The translations under genes and the position numbers were made by a program. DNA of 64,000 nt from Fulvivirga sp. Its GTDB lineage: Bacteria > Bacteroidota > Bacteroidia > Cytophagales > Cyclobacteriaceae. Positions 53,666-62,841 of the stretch are shown piece after piece. Where the stretch lies: positions 25,067-89,066 of the forward strand of contig JANQLQ010000070.1 in NCBI GenBank assembly GCA_028280565.1. Reading direction: 5' to 3'. Position 1 is the first letter of the stretch. The number at the start of each line of letters is the position of its first letter. The notes under the pieces are model-generated. The model did no database searches. It was given only the letters and a program-made list of their open reading frames with translations, and had not been told where the DNA came from.

Positions 53666-55860
53666 CCCTGCAGGAACTCCTCGCCGATATCCAACAAAAC
53701 ATACTCCCCAGTGGTATACCTAATAATATCGATGCTGCCAAGATCCGCCAAGCGATCGGCAACATAGCTGGGTTTTTTAACCCGGCGGACGGTGATGCCG
53801 TATTCGAGGGTTTCATACGCCATGTCATTTATGAAGGTCAAAATCTACAGGCCTTCGAAAGCTATTTCGTAACACCTCGAAAGTCAAAAACGGGTGAGTT
53901 TGCCTTGTTTTACGATCCCACTTTTTTTAGGGGGATAGTACTTGCACGGCAGGTGGGATCCGGGCTGGCTCCAGCTCCTGCCGCCTCCGGATCCTTTACC
54001 CTAAGTGCAGCACCTTTCGACGGCACTGTCAAAAGCCAAGTGCTGAACATCGGTGCTTTAACGAACGACTTAGAATATGCCATTAAATTCTACAGGGCCG
54101 ATGGCATTATCACCAATCCCGTGGTGAGGTACAACGGCCAAGAGGTGACAGCAGCTTCCATTGATTTCTCCTCCGGGGTTGTGGTTATGCCGTTTGTAAA
54201 GATCCTGGGGCAGGACACCATAACGCTGGAGTATGACCTTTTCGCCAGCGGTACTGCCAACACGCTCAATTACAGCGTACGTGCTTTAAAAGCTCCAGCT
54301 GGGGAGCTCTCCGGGCAGTACGTGTATCACGTTGAAAACGGCGGCATTGGCGACTTTACTTTTGATTTGATCATCGAGCAACCTGGGAATATCCCGGAAG
54401 CAACACCCACCGAGTTTGGCCTGGTCAAAAAAAGTAATAGCCTAACCGATTCAGGCCCGGATAAAGTTTTGAATTTGGATGCGCTGAAGACAGCATTAGC
54501 AGGTAAGCTTTCACTTGGTACAAACACACTAGGCATTGCTACCTATCTTTTTAGCGAGTTTCAATTTGACGTCCAGCTTCCAAATGCAAGAATGGACTTC
54601 AACGATGGAAGCCTGGACTTGAATTTCCCAAACAGTGGATTCCAGTTTTTCGATGGGGCGTTCGTGGCTGCCCTCACTGGCAAAGGTTTTGCCGTTAACA
54701 ATGGTGACGGTCTGTACTATGAAGACATAGTGGGTTCCTACAAGCGCATATTCCAGGTCCCCAGTGGCGACGGTTCAACCGATTTTAGGTTTGAATTCAG
54801 GAATAAATCCACCAATGCACTGATTCAGAGTTTTGTTTTCAATGAAAACGGGGCAAGGTATACGGCACCTTACGTTGGATCAAACCCTCTTGACATTGTT
54901 ACACGTGAATGGATACAGCAACAAATAGGGGCTATTGGCAGTGGGGCTGGGCAAGGGGTACACGTCCCTGTTCAAAACATCACCAACTTAAAGGCGATTG
55001 ATACAACCAACGCAACTAACTACCCTGATAAGTGGTTGATCAATGTAGAAGACAGCGGTTTGTATCGTTACGACAGGGAAAGTACCGCAAGTGAAGCCCT
55101 GCCACGTGTGGTTTCTCCTACTACAGGCCCTGGGCGATGGATTAGGTTAACTACACCGCTTACAGATCACGCCTTGTTAGATTTTCTGCAAGGTGGAGCT
55201 CCCGGGGAATACTACCATTTAACCGCTTCTGAACATGCCGCTGTCCAAGGTCTGTCAACCGCACTGGCAGGTAAGCTGGCGCCTTCTGACCTATTTAAAT
55301 CAACCGGTTTGTATTCAATCCCGGCTTCATCTTACATAAGGTGGCAGAATGCTTTGATTTCACTCACTCTCGATGAAGACGGGTTTAACTTAAGTCAACA
55401 AGATGGGGCAAACAACAGGTATATAGACATCTTTGTATCATTATTTAATGACTTGGCAGAGTTCAGAACTTTTAAAGATTTGTCTTTCCAAGACATGGCA
55501 GGCAACTTAAGGAATATACTGATTGCGAACCCGACTGCCGATCAACACGCTGTAACAAAGGGCTGGATAGAAGCTAAGTTGACAAGCGAAGAAAAACTAC
55601 TTTCTGCAACATCCGTTAACATAACAGCCGAGGAAGGTAACATTCTTTCAAGAACGGTAACAGGTACGGAAAACATTACCATCACCAACCCGAAACCAAA
55701 TGGGATTTTCACAATCCTTGCCACCGGTGGAACTGGCCTTACTGTCAACTCGCAAACCCTTAGGGGTGATCCTTACGACCCTTCCAAAACCAACATTGTT
55801 GATGTCAGGTGTGTGCGTACGTCACCTGCTTTGTACGAGGTAATCAATAGCGCGGTATGA
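53662..55860 (+). CDS. Tail fibre or receptor-binding protein
   Basis: The product has 732 residues. Two repeats of ALAGKL and the tail-fibre motif LQGGAPGEYYHLTASEHAAVQGL (about 513-535) point to a trimeric fibre. Late text (VTREWIQQQI and VTKGWIEAKL) is the usual fibre spacer form. The N-terminal 30 residues (MTLQELLADIQQNILPSG) are the usual anchor. It should bind the host surface. It is coupled to the esterase gene downstream (ATGA). Confidence 0.72.
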   Translation: MTLQELLADIQQNILPSGIPNNIDAAKIRQAIGNIAGFFNPADGDAVFEGFIRHVIYEGQNLQAFESYFVTPRKSKTGEFALFYDPTFFRGIVLARQVGSGLAPAPAASGSFTLSAAPFDGTVKSQVLNIGALTNDLEYAIKFYRADGIITNPVVRYNGQEVTAASIDFSSGVVVMPFVKILGQDTITLEYDLFASGTANTLNYSVRALKAPAGELSGQYVYHVENGGIGDFTFDLIIEQPGNIPEATPTEFGLVKKSNSLTDSGPDKVLNLDALKTALAGKLSLGTNTLGIATYLFSEFQFDVQLPNARMDFNDGSLDLNFPNSGFQFFDGAFVAALTGKGFAVNNGDGLYYEDIVGSYKRIFQVPSGDGSTDFRFEFRNKSTNALIQSFVFNENGARYTAPYVGSNPLDIVTREWIQQQIGAIGSGAGQGVHVPVQNITNLKAIDTTNATNYPDKWLINVEDSGLYRYDRESTASEALPRVVSPTTGPGRWIRLTTPLTDHALLDFLQGGAPGEYYHLTASEHAAVQGLSTALAGKLAPSDLFKSTGLYSIPASSYIRWQNALISLTLDEDGFNLSQQDGANNRYIDIFVSLFNDLAEFRTFKDLSFQDMAGNLRNILIANPTADQHAVTKGWIEAKLTSEEKLLSATSVNITAEEGNILSRTVTGTENITITNPKPNGIFTILATGGTGLTVNSQTLRGDPYDPSKTNIVDVRCVRTSPALYEVINSAV

Positions 55861-57266
55861 AACTGGTAGGATTTTTAGCCAAGAAAAAACTGCTTCTTTC
55901 TGCCGGCACACCCCAAAGCCCGGCAGTTCATAAAAAGGATTTGGATTCATTCACCTTACCAAGCTGGATATTGGAGCCGGGCGGCTTTGAGCAATCAGCA
56001 GATGAAAGCTTACCGGTCATGGTAATGCTTCATGGTACCGGTGCCCGTGGCAATGGAATTGATGTACTATTGACGGTTGATTTAACCACACCCACTACGG
56101 AAATCAATGATGGAAATTACCCACATAAAATACTTACTGTCAGCCCCTATAAAAATGCCGGGGATTGGTCAATCCCTGACGTGGCAGCATTTGTTCAAAG
56201 CTTGCTGGATAATATCAAAAAGTACAAAATTGATAGTACTAGGATCTTTGTAACAGGTCTTAGTCTCGGGGGTATTGGGTCATCACAATACATTTTCCTG
56301 CAGTCTGCCAACGAGACCAATTACATACCCATTGCAGGGGCATTCCCGGTGGCCGGAGGAACGTCAGGGGTTGGGCCTACCGAGGCACAGTATCTAATCG
56401 ATAAGAATATCCTTGTACGTGGTTGGCTGGGGCAAAATGAAACGAATGGTTTCGCCACTGTCATGAGCAATAACGCCAGCGAAGCTAACGGAATACAAGC
56501 CAATTCTTATGAATTGAACATCGTGCCGGGTGCCGGTCACACTGTTGCTACCTGGGGTGTTCCTTACGGTGATCATTCGCCGAACTCGATCTACGCCGAT
56601 GTAGAAAATTCTGTGAGTACAAATGTAATACCTCCCGATGTCATTGAAGAATATGCGATTCACCGATATCGGTTTGATGAAGTTCTCCAACAGGACGGTA
56701 CCACACCCGCCGCGATCGGGGATCCTGTATACGAATTCGTAGATATCGCCAGGTTCGGGAGGCATAACCTAGTTTGGGCAGGTACCGGCACACCGCCCCC
56801 AAGGACAGCCACCCACATAGAGATTGGAACCGCTAACAACATAGTGTGGCAGCACCTCCTTAATGCACCCATGGCCCAACCTTTATCATTTTTTGTGGTA
56901 ATGGAAAACTTGGCGGGTGAAAACTTTGACACTTTCATAAACACCCAGGGGGCTGTTGTGCAGGCCAATGGCGGGAACCTTCGCCTGAATGCGGGGACCA
57001 CGGCAACATTTAGTGGGGGTAAACCTGCGGATGGAGCAACCTCGATTTTACAATTCAACCTCGACGGGGCTAACTCCGAACTCTTTGTAGGAAACATTGC
57101 GAATGCTTCCAATCCTCAAAACGCCGGTGCCAATAAGGTCACCCTATTGAGAATAGGAACTAGTGGTGGCGGCGCGAATTGGCGTTTCAAAGAAATGCTT
57201 TTCACCCCGCTGCTGGATCCAGCAAAGGCTACGGAGATTTTCAACGCTTTAAACGCGGTTTACTAG
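55857..57266 (+). CDS. Esterase (alpha/beta hydrolase) with C-terminal lectin-like domain, tail-associated
   Basis: The product has 469 residues. The N-terminal 260 residues form an alpha/beta hydrolase of the poly-hydroxybutyrate-depolymerase/acetylxylan-esterase type: oxyanion motif MLHGTGARG, nucleophile elbow GLSLGG (Ser136), and histidine 228 in GAGHTV. The C-terminal 200 residues resemble a concanavalin-like (LamG) domain with ATHIEIG, FVVMENLAGE and a closing LLRIGTSGGGANWRFKEM. No signal peptide is present. Position next to the fibre suggests a virion enzyme that de-esterifies host surface polysaccharide. The domain reading is good; the substrate is not known. Confidence 0.72.
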   Translation: MKLVGFLAKKKLLLSAGTPQSPAVHKKDLDSFTLPSWILEPGGFEQSADESLPVMVMLHGTGARGNGIDVLLTVDLTTPTTEINDGNYPHKILTVSPYKNAGDWSIPDVAAFVQSLLDNIKKYKIDSTRIFVTGLSLGGIGSSQYIFLQSANETNYIPIAGAFPVAGGTSGVGPTEAQYLIDKNILVRGWLGQNETNGFATVMSNNASEANGIQANSYELNIVPGAGHTVATWGVPYGDHSPNSIYADVENSVSTNVIPPDVIEEYAIHRYRFDEVLQQDGTTPAAIGDPVYEFVDIARFGRHNLVWAGTGTPPPRTATHIEIGTANNIVWQHLLNAPMAQPLSFFVVMENLAGENFDTFINTQGAVVQANGGNLRLNAGTTATFSGGKPADGATSILQFNLDGANSELFVGNIANASNPQNAGANKVTLLRIGTSGGGANWRFKEMLFTPLLDPAKATEIFNALNAVY

Positions 57267-57327
57267 TTGTCCTCTGATCTCAAACCTTCTCCTGGTAGCT
57301 TAGTCCTGCATTATTAAACGCAGCATT

Positions 57328-58653
57328 TTGGAGGCTTCTAAAAAACAAATTCTACATGCATTGCTACGCGCCCAGTGGCTGATTGAGCCCTACACGGCAG
57401 CATCCTACTGGCCACGGATCCAAAACTTCATGATGGGCAAAGAGCGGCCCGGGGCCTTCTTTTTCATGGATGAGGATGAGGATAAAAAGGAAGAAGAGCC
57501 ACGCGTGGTGGCTTTCTCCCTGGTCAATGGCCAGTGGGTAGCACACAAAACCACGGGACAGGAATCCATCTTCAGCAATGCCCCGGAAGGATCCATAGCA
57601 CTGGTTCCCATCCAAGGGTCACTTATGAAGGCGGATTACTGTGGAGAGCCGGGCATGGCCACCATGTGCAACTGGGTGAAAGAGGCCGAAGGTGCAGAGA
57701 ATATATCCGGGATGCTGCTCATACAAGATAGCCCGGGTGGCACGGTAGACGGAACCGAAACACTGGCCAACACCATAGCCACATGTGCCAAACCGGTAGG
57801 CGCCTTTATTGACGGGATGTCAGCCTCGGCATCGTACTGGTGCTCCTCACAGGCCAACTTTACCACACTCTCCGGCGAAACATCCGAGGTAGGCAGCATA
57901 GGCACCATGTTCGGGATCGCGGATATGCGTGGCTACTGGGAGGAGATGGGCGTGAAATTCCATGACGTAGTGTCTGACCTCAGCCCAGACAAGAACAAGG
58001 ATTTTTACGAGCTCTTAAAAGGTAACTATGAGCTGATTAAAAAGAATGCCCTCAATCCCATCACAGAGGTATTTCACAGCGCCGTACGTGCCGGCAGGCC
58101 GGATGTGAAAAAAGAAGCACTGACCGGCCAAATGTACCTGGGAAATAAGGCCATAGAAATGGGACTGGCCGATAGCATCGGTACCATGGAGGACGCACTG
58201 GCCCAAGTACAGGACCTGGCCAAAAAAGGCGGGTCCTACCAAAAACGTAACCAATTAAATTCTTATACAATGTTCGATTCAAAACTCGACAAAGCTGTCA
58301 AAGAACTGGCGGCTAAGGTTAAAAAGGGCGAATCCATTACGATGGAAGACTTAGCCCCAGTCAACCAGGAGCTGGAGAACGCAGGTTTGTCCAGCTTTGT
58401 GATTGCAACCAAGGAGGGCCTGGTGAAGGCCAAGAAGGCATCGGATGAATACGATGCAGTAACCGCTGAGCGTGATGAGTGGAAGAAGAAAGCGGAAAGC
58501 CTAGGTAAGCAGCCTGGAAGTAAGCACACCTCTCCCAAGGGTAAAGCTGGGGAAGGTGGAGAGGCTGAAGCCGAGGTGGTAGAGGAAACGGAAGAATTCC
58601 TTTCCTACCAGCATAACCTGGATGCCATGGCAGAAATAAAAAACTTGGGATAG
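57328..58653 (+). CDS. S49-family prohead protease fused to a scaffold-like region
   Basis: The product has 441 residues. The start is TTG at 57328; no in-frame ATG is available before residue 36. The SppA/S49 core has IQDSPGGTVDG (about 132-142) and the nucleophile serine in MSASASYW (about S167), then the conserved tail GQMYLGNKAIEMGLADSIGT. From about residue 310 the sequence is low-complexity, helical and charged (DSKLDKAVKELAAKVKKGE, then PKGKAGEGGEAEAEVVEETEE), which suits a scaffold. Phage heads commonly use this fusion to mature the capsid. The capsid gene follows 3 bp later. Confidence 0.8.
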   Translation: MEASKKQILHALLRAQWLIEPYTAASYWPRIQNFMMGKERPGAFFFMDEDEDKKEEEPRVVAFSLVNGQWVAHKTTGQESIFSNAPEGSIALVPIQGSLMKADYCGEPGMATMCNWVKEAEGAENISGMLLIQDSPGGTVDGTETLANTIATCAKPVGAFIDGMSASASYWCSSQANFTTLSGETSEVGSIGTMFGIADMRGYWEEMGVKFHDVVSDLSPDKNKDFYELLKGNYELIKKNALNPITEVFHSAVRAGRPDVKKEALTGQMYLGNKAIEMGLADSIGTMEDALAQVQDLAKKGGSYQKRNQLNSYTMFDSKLDKAVKELAAKVKKGESITMEDLAPVNQELENAGLSSFVIATKEGLVKAKKASDEYDAVTAERDEWKKKAESLGKQPGSKHTSPKGKAGEGGEAEAEVVEETEEFLSYQHNLDAMAEIKNLG

Positions 58654-58656
58654 GCC

Positions 58657-59694
58657 ATGGGATTGGATATTGCTCAAATAGTGGCGGAATTCGAGGCCCG
58701 GTACCAAAATCAGGGTCAAACCGCCCAGGACATCAGAAGGCAGCTTTTTGAACCGTCCGTAACCGAATCTTTTTTCCGTACCATCCCATGGAACCAGGAC
58801 TATTACCGGTCTTCCTTTGCTGATATCGACGAAGTAACGCAGGCATTTTCAGTGCCCTTCGTAGCCAAAAGTACCAGCTCTTTCAAAGGCCATGAGCAAA
58901 AACTTGGCGAGTTCAAGATCGATGTGCTCAGGACCCCGGACAAGCTACGTCATAGTTGGTTAGGTTTCTTGGTTAGTATCGCTGAGAAAGATCGTAGCAA
59001 GTGGCCCATTATCCGATGGATCATCCAACAGCAGCTCATACCTAAGGCCCAGCAAGAAATGGAGCTGGAGCAGTCCTATTGGGGATGGGAGGTAACAGGG
59101 TATGCTGCCTTGCCTACCGTAGACGGGGCTACTTTCACCCGTGAGTTCGCCTCTGACGATGTGGCTACTCCTGCCAATGCGGCTATGGATGGCATCCGGA
59201 AGCAGATCATCAAGATGGTAGGTGATGGCCGCACCAATGTGATCAACACTGGTGCTTTGAGCACGGATCCGGTTGCCTTCGTTGGCCAAATTGAAGCCTG
59301 GATACTGGACATACCTAGGGCACACCGGTCTCAGATGGATTATGTTTTCATGAGCGAAGATTTGAAGAACCGTTACATAGACGGTCGTAGGGCCAGGTAT
59401 AACGCACAATACGCCCAGATGAGTGATCTCTTGGCTATTGAAAAAGTGATGACCAAGGTGCAGGCCCTACCCGGGATGGACACTTCCAATAAAATCTGGA
59501 CTACCATGCCGATGAATCGCGTGAAACCTACCCATGTAGATAACACAGGCCGGTTTGACCTGCAGAAGTTTGACAGGACAGTGAAGCTGCTGACGGACTG
59601 GAAAAAGGTCTTAACCTTCGATGTGCCCGAATTCATCTACACGAACGACCAGGAAAACGCAATTACTGCCGCGGATATCACCGCGAGGTATTGA
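58657..59694 (+). CDS. Major capsid protein (putative)
   Basis: The product has 345 residues. It directly follows the protease-scaffold gene and has the length and layout of an HK97-like shell protein, with a charged N-terminus, a central beta-rich region and a long run of aromatic residues (WLGFLVSIAEKDRSKWPIIRWIIQQQLIPKAQQ). No motif is unique to the family, so the call rests on position, size and composition. The end ITAADITARY suits a shell protein. Confidence 0.68.
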   Translation: MGLDIAQIVAEFEARYQNQGQTAQDIRRQLFEPSVTESFFRTIPWNQDYYRSSFADIDEVTQAFSVPFVAKSTSSFKGHEQKLGEFKIDVLRTPDKLRHSWLGFLVSIAEKDRSKWPIIRWIIQQQLIPKAQQEMELEQSYWGWEVTGYAALPTVDGATFTREFASDDVATPANAAMDGIRKQIIKMVGDGRTNVINTGALSTDPVAFVGQIEAWILDIPRAHRSQMDYVFMSEDLKNRYIDGRRARYNAQYAQMSDLLAIEKVMTKVQALPGMDTSNKIWTTMPMNRVKPTHVDNTGRFDLQKFDRTVKLLTDWKKVLTFDVPEFIYTNDQENAITAADITARY

Positions 59695-59717
59695 TTTTGA
59701 CTTAAACCTAGCTATAA

Positions 59718-60113
59718 ATGTCAGAGAAAAAATCAACGGAGCAGCTCCAGGCGGAAATTGCAGCGCTCCAAGAACAAATCAAAGAGGAAAGGGCTAGCAA
59801 GACTACCCTCTCCAACGAGAATGCAAAGCTCAAGGCGGACAATGCCACGCTTGAGCAGACTGCCAAGGAAGCGGTAGAGGCCGTTGCCGAAGCAGAGAAG
59901 ACGCCGGCCAGTAACAGGCCCGAGTTTAAGCACAGCAACAAAACCTATGTGCTGGTAGTGCCTAAGAGCACCTACACACGACAAGGCAAAAAGCTGAAGG
60001 TGACCGCAGAGACCCTCAAGGAAGATAAATCCCTTCTCGGTGAACTCATCAAGAAGGGATCCGGGGTGCTGGTAGAGAAGAGTGAACTCACTTACAAAAA
60101 AGCTACGGACTAA
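59718..60113 (+). CDS. Coiled-coil structural accessory protein
   Basis: The product has 131 residues. The first 60 residues form a coiled coil (STEQLQAEIAALQEQIKEE, SNENAKLKADNATLEQTAKE). The second half is basic with beta strands (YVLVVPKSTYTRQGKKLKVTAETL). It lies after the capsid gene and overlaps the next gene by one base. A head-tail or decoration role is possible. Confidence 0.5.
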   Translation: MSEKKSTEQLQAEIAALQEQIKEERASKTTLSNENAKLKADNATLEQTAKEAVEAVAEAEKTPASNRPEFKHSNKTYVLVVPKSTYTRQGKKLKVTAETLKEDKSLLGELIKKGSGVLVEKSELTYKKATD

Positions 60114-60637
60114 TGGCCTACGATTATAAAAAGCTAACGAAAAAAGGGGGCAACAACGCCCCCGGCATCAAGAAAAAGGTACTGGTGGCCCCAGTACGTA
60201 CGTTCGCCACCATTTCCGAGCCCACCAATGCCGGTACTACGCCAGGTGATGGCATCGTCATAAGTACCGACCATACTTTTGGCCTGGCCGATGGTTTTGT
60301 AGAGCTCTACACTACCATGGACACCGGTGAGCTCACGGGTGAGCTGATCGGAGAGCGTGACAGCCGTAGCACCAACCCCAAGGTGGTAGCCTCTCATCCG
60401 GGCTTGTATGCAGAGGCCATCGAGTTTGCGGATAAGGCTAAGGACGAGGATTGGATCGTGCTGGTAGAAGGCCTCGACGGTGTGCTAATCCAGGTGGGTA
60501 CGCAGGAGCTCGGCGCTGACTTTAGCTACAGCTTCGGCAGTGGTAAAGTAAGTGGTGGGTACAAGGGCCTTGTATTCAACTTTGAATCCTTCGGTAAGGC
60601 CTACATCTACGAAGGTGTTGTAACCCTTAAACCCTAG
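60113..60637 (+). CDS. Structural protein, tail-tube-like candidate
   Basis: The product has 174 residues and is beta-rich, with a repeated G-F/Y layout (DGFVELYTTMDTGELTGEL; LVEGLDGVLIQVGTQELGADFSYSFGSG). The region at about 120-165 resembles one in the protein at 53057-53665. Overlap with the previous gene (TAATG) indicates one operon. The tail assignment is inference. Confidence 0.5.
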   Translation: MAYDYKKLTKKGGNNAPGIKKKVLVAPVRTFATISEPTNAGTTPGDGIVISTDHTFGLADGFVELYTTMDTGELTGELIGERDSRSTNPKVVASHPGLYAEAIEFADKAKDEDWIVLVEGLDGVLIQVGTQELGADFSYSFGSGKVSGGYKGLVFNFESFGKAYIYEGVVTLKP

Positions 60638-60642
60638 TTCCT

Positions 60643-60891
60643 ATGCATACCGAACATAAGCTATCAGCGGCCATAGCGGCCAAGTATGAGTGCACCATCA
60701 CACCTACCACGGTATTGGTGCCGCTCAAGGATAACCAGGGAAACGTGATCCGCCCTACAAAGCGTATCACGGTTGACCTACGTACAGGTACGTTAGCCCA
60801 GGCAGAAGAGCTCGTTAAGCACGGCTTCAAGTACCTGGTGCCGAAAGAAAACAAACCTGCTTCTAGCGCTCCAAAGAGCGAAAAGAAGTAG
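60643..60891 (+). CDS. Small structural-operon protein
   Basis: The product has 82 residues, basic (CTITPTTVLVPLKDNQGNVIRPTKRITVDLRTG) and with a lysine-rich end. It is the last gene before a terminator. Function unknown. Confidence 0.5.
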   Translation: MHTEHKLSAAIAAKYECTITPTTVLVPLKDNQGNVIRPTKRITVDLRTGTLAQAEELVKHGFKYLVPKENKPASSAPKSEKK

Positions 60892-60930
60892 GGTACATCA
60901 TTTCATGGTTAGTGGTTTTCATGGTTGATT

Positions 60931-60966
60931 CAGCCCCTCTCACGTGTTGACAGGGGCTTTTTTTAC
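60931..60966 (+). terminator. Terminator of the structural operon
   Basis: Stem AGCCCCT/AGGGGCT with a 13-base loop and a run of seven T residues. It ends the block from the tail-type gene at 53057 through 60891. Confidence 0.8.
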
Positions 60967-60981
60967 GACACATCTTATCTT

Positions 60982-61488
60982 ATGAAAAAAATACTCCTTC
61001 ACGGCCTAAGCATTTTCTTGGGCTTTACATTGATCTCCTTTAGTGAAAAAGTGAACAACATCAGCGGCATTGATCGTTGGTGGCCGGTGTTCTTAGGATC
61101 CGGCATAGTTATCGCCAGCCTCACCGTAATGCTGGCAAGATCCGACGCCAAAAAGTACATTCAAGGCCTGCACTGGAGAAGGGTCCTGTACCGGTCGGCT
61201 TTCTTGGTGGGCTGGAGCTGGGTGATCCTGCAGTATTCCGGTTACCCTCTTTCATACCAGCATTGGTTCATTCCTTCCGGGATATTCGCCAGTTTCACAC
61301 TGTTCAATGCTTGTGTATTCGGGATCATCTTTGATCCCATCACGGCGCTGGAGCGCGGCAAAGCGTGGGATTACGTTGGCAATGAAGCCTGGTACGATAG
61401 GTTACAACGGCATGTGAACGTTAACCTAATCTTCGCGGAGATAGCCGGATTGATAGGCAGTGTGTATTGGTTTACTGTCTCGGTATGA
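60982..61488 (+). CDS. Membrane protein with four or five helices
   Basis: The start is at 60982 (the longer frame would start inside the terminator). The product has 168 residues with hydrophobic segments LLHGLSIFLGFTLIS, VFLGSGIVIASLTVML, FLVGWSWVILQYS, GIFASFTLFNACVFGI and FAEIAGLIGSVYWF. Size and number of helices exceed usual holins, but a lysis or assembly role is possible. It is coupled to the next gene (ATGA). Confidence 0.5.
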   Translation: MKKILLHGLSIFLGFTLISFSEKVNNISGIDRWWPVFLGSGIVIASLTVMLARSDAKKYIQGLHWRRVLYRSAFLVGWSWVILQYSGYPLSYQHWFIPSGIFASFTLFNACVFGIIFDPITALERGKAWDYVGNEAWYDRLQRHVNVNLIFAEIAGLIGSVYWFTVSV

Positions 61489-62021
61489 AGCCCGGGAGTC
61501 TTACAGCCTGGTTCGAGCACCAGGACTATGAAAAGGGGGTGATGCTCTATGAAAAGCTGGCACCGGGCACCCCCCTTATTTCCCTTTTCCGGGTCGGTTG
61601 TAATTCATTTACAGAGAAAAAGCTCTACGAGGAACTAAAGAAGCTACTACCCCCACCCTCCCCGGATCCGGACGGCGACCAACCTGGAGAACGCGAGGAA
61701 CTCCCTACATGGACCGAAGAGCAAAAGCGAATGTTCCGGGAACGCGCCACGGCCCATGCCCAAATGAAATCAGCCACCAACGTCACCGACCGCAGGGCTT
61801 TAGCGTTCAGAGTATTGGCCATCACCGATCGTATCGAAAAAACATTGAAAGGACCTATACCTGCAGCTGGCCTGCCGGAGGATCGCTCAGAGCTGGTCAA
61901 GCTCCGAAACAATAACCGGTCCTATATCAGCAAAAACCAAAACCACCCTAAGCGCCAACTGGAGGTTAACCGCCGAAGGCTTGAGAATGAAATCATTGAA
62001 AAGAGGTTAAATGAAAACTGA
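61485..62021 (+). CDS. Phage hypothetical protein with a proline-rich linker
   Basis: The start is at 61485, overlapping the previous stop. The product has 178 residues: an N-terminal helical part, a Pro/Asp-rich linker (LLPPPSPDPDGDQPGEREE), and a helical, basic C-terminal part. Length and layout fit a small packaging or head protein, but no motif supports a specific role. It is the last plus-strand gene of the block before convergent genes. Confidence 0.45.
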   Translation: MKPGSLTAWFEHQDYEKGVMLYEKLAPGTPLISLFRVGCNSFTEKKLYEELKKLLPPPSPDPDGDQPGEREELPTWTEEQKRMFRERATAHAQMKSATNVTDRRALAFRVLAITDRIEKTLKGPIPAAGLPEDRSELVKLRNNNRSYISKNQNHPKRQLEVNRRRLENEIIEKRLNEN

Positions 62022-62047
62022 CTAAGAAAAAGAAGCGATGATCCTGT

Positions 62048-62374
62048 TTATTCCTTGGGTCTCCAGGGATTGTCTTTCAGCCGGTTTAACACGTCCGGAA
62101 TCGAGTCCAAGATTTGCCGGAAACGCGAGGTGTTCGTAGCTTCTTCTTCAAATTCGTCCTGGTATTGGTCCTTCCATTTGATGGTAAGCCTGGCGTGTAG
62201 AACTGGGTCCAAGTGATGGATTGGGCCAATGATTTCTATATGGTCTTCGAGGTCATCCACAGGCCGCGGCGGGCATGCAGCTATAGAATACATTAGCTTT
62301 CCTTTCTCAACAAACACTGTCATTCGATGAAACCTCCCGAATGACTTCACTTTATAAACCCCCGGCTCGACCAT
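62048..62374 (-). CDS. Hypothetical protein on the opposite strand
   Basis: The product has 108 residues, with a beta-rich start (MVEPGVYKVKSFGRFHRMTVFVEKGKLMYSI) and a charged helical end. It breaks the direction of the phage block, so it may mark the end of the structural region or be a cargo gene. No family recognised. Confidence 0.45.
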   Translation of the reverse strand: MVEPGVYKVKSFGRFHRMTVFVEKGKLMYSIAACPPRPVDDLEDHIEIIGPIHHLDPVLHARLTIKWKDQYQDEFEEEATNTSRFRQILDSIPDVLNRLKDNPWRPKE

Positions 62375-62569
62375 AACACAAAGATAATCAATAACTAATA
62401 TATTTAGTATTTACTACTTTAATTATGTATTAACGATCCACGGCCTAATATGTTTTTTCGGTTAAACCTGGGTTAAGCTATTGCGCAACTCACTGTAATT
62501 GAATACTTTAGAGTTTCCCCTCATTTAATTCCCCTTTGGTTTTATTGTTGATTGACGTGGTAGTGAAGT

Positions 62570-62839
62570 ATGGATGTGTATGTGTTGTTCGAAATAGGCC
62601 CGTGCGGTTTGGATGCCTACCTAGGGACTTTTTCAAGTGAATCTAAAGCAGTAGAGAACGCAAGAGTGTTTCTTAATGCCGTGCTGCTCTATGACGGTGA
62701 CGAAGTCATGAGCTATGACGATGTGATGAAAAAACTCACTTCGGATAGCACGATCGTACTTACTGACCAGCCTAACAAGTGTGACGGGGTGATCATACTC
62801 AAGTCGAAAGTTGATGTTGCAAATTATAGTGTGAAGTAA
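62570..62839 (+). CDS. Small hypothetical protein upstream of the SRAP gene
   Basis: The product has 89 residues and an acidic sequence (LYDGDEVMSYDDVMKKLTSDSTIVLT). It is 2 bp before the SRAP gene, so probably cotranscribed. No family recognised. Confidence 0.5.
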   Translation: MDVYVLFEIGPCGLDAYLGTFSSESKAVENARVFLNAVLLYDGDEVMSYDDVMKKLTSDSTIVLTDQPNKCDGVIILKSKVDVANYSVK

Positions 62840-62841
62840 GT

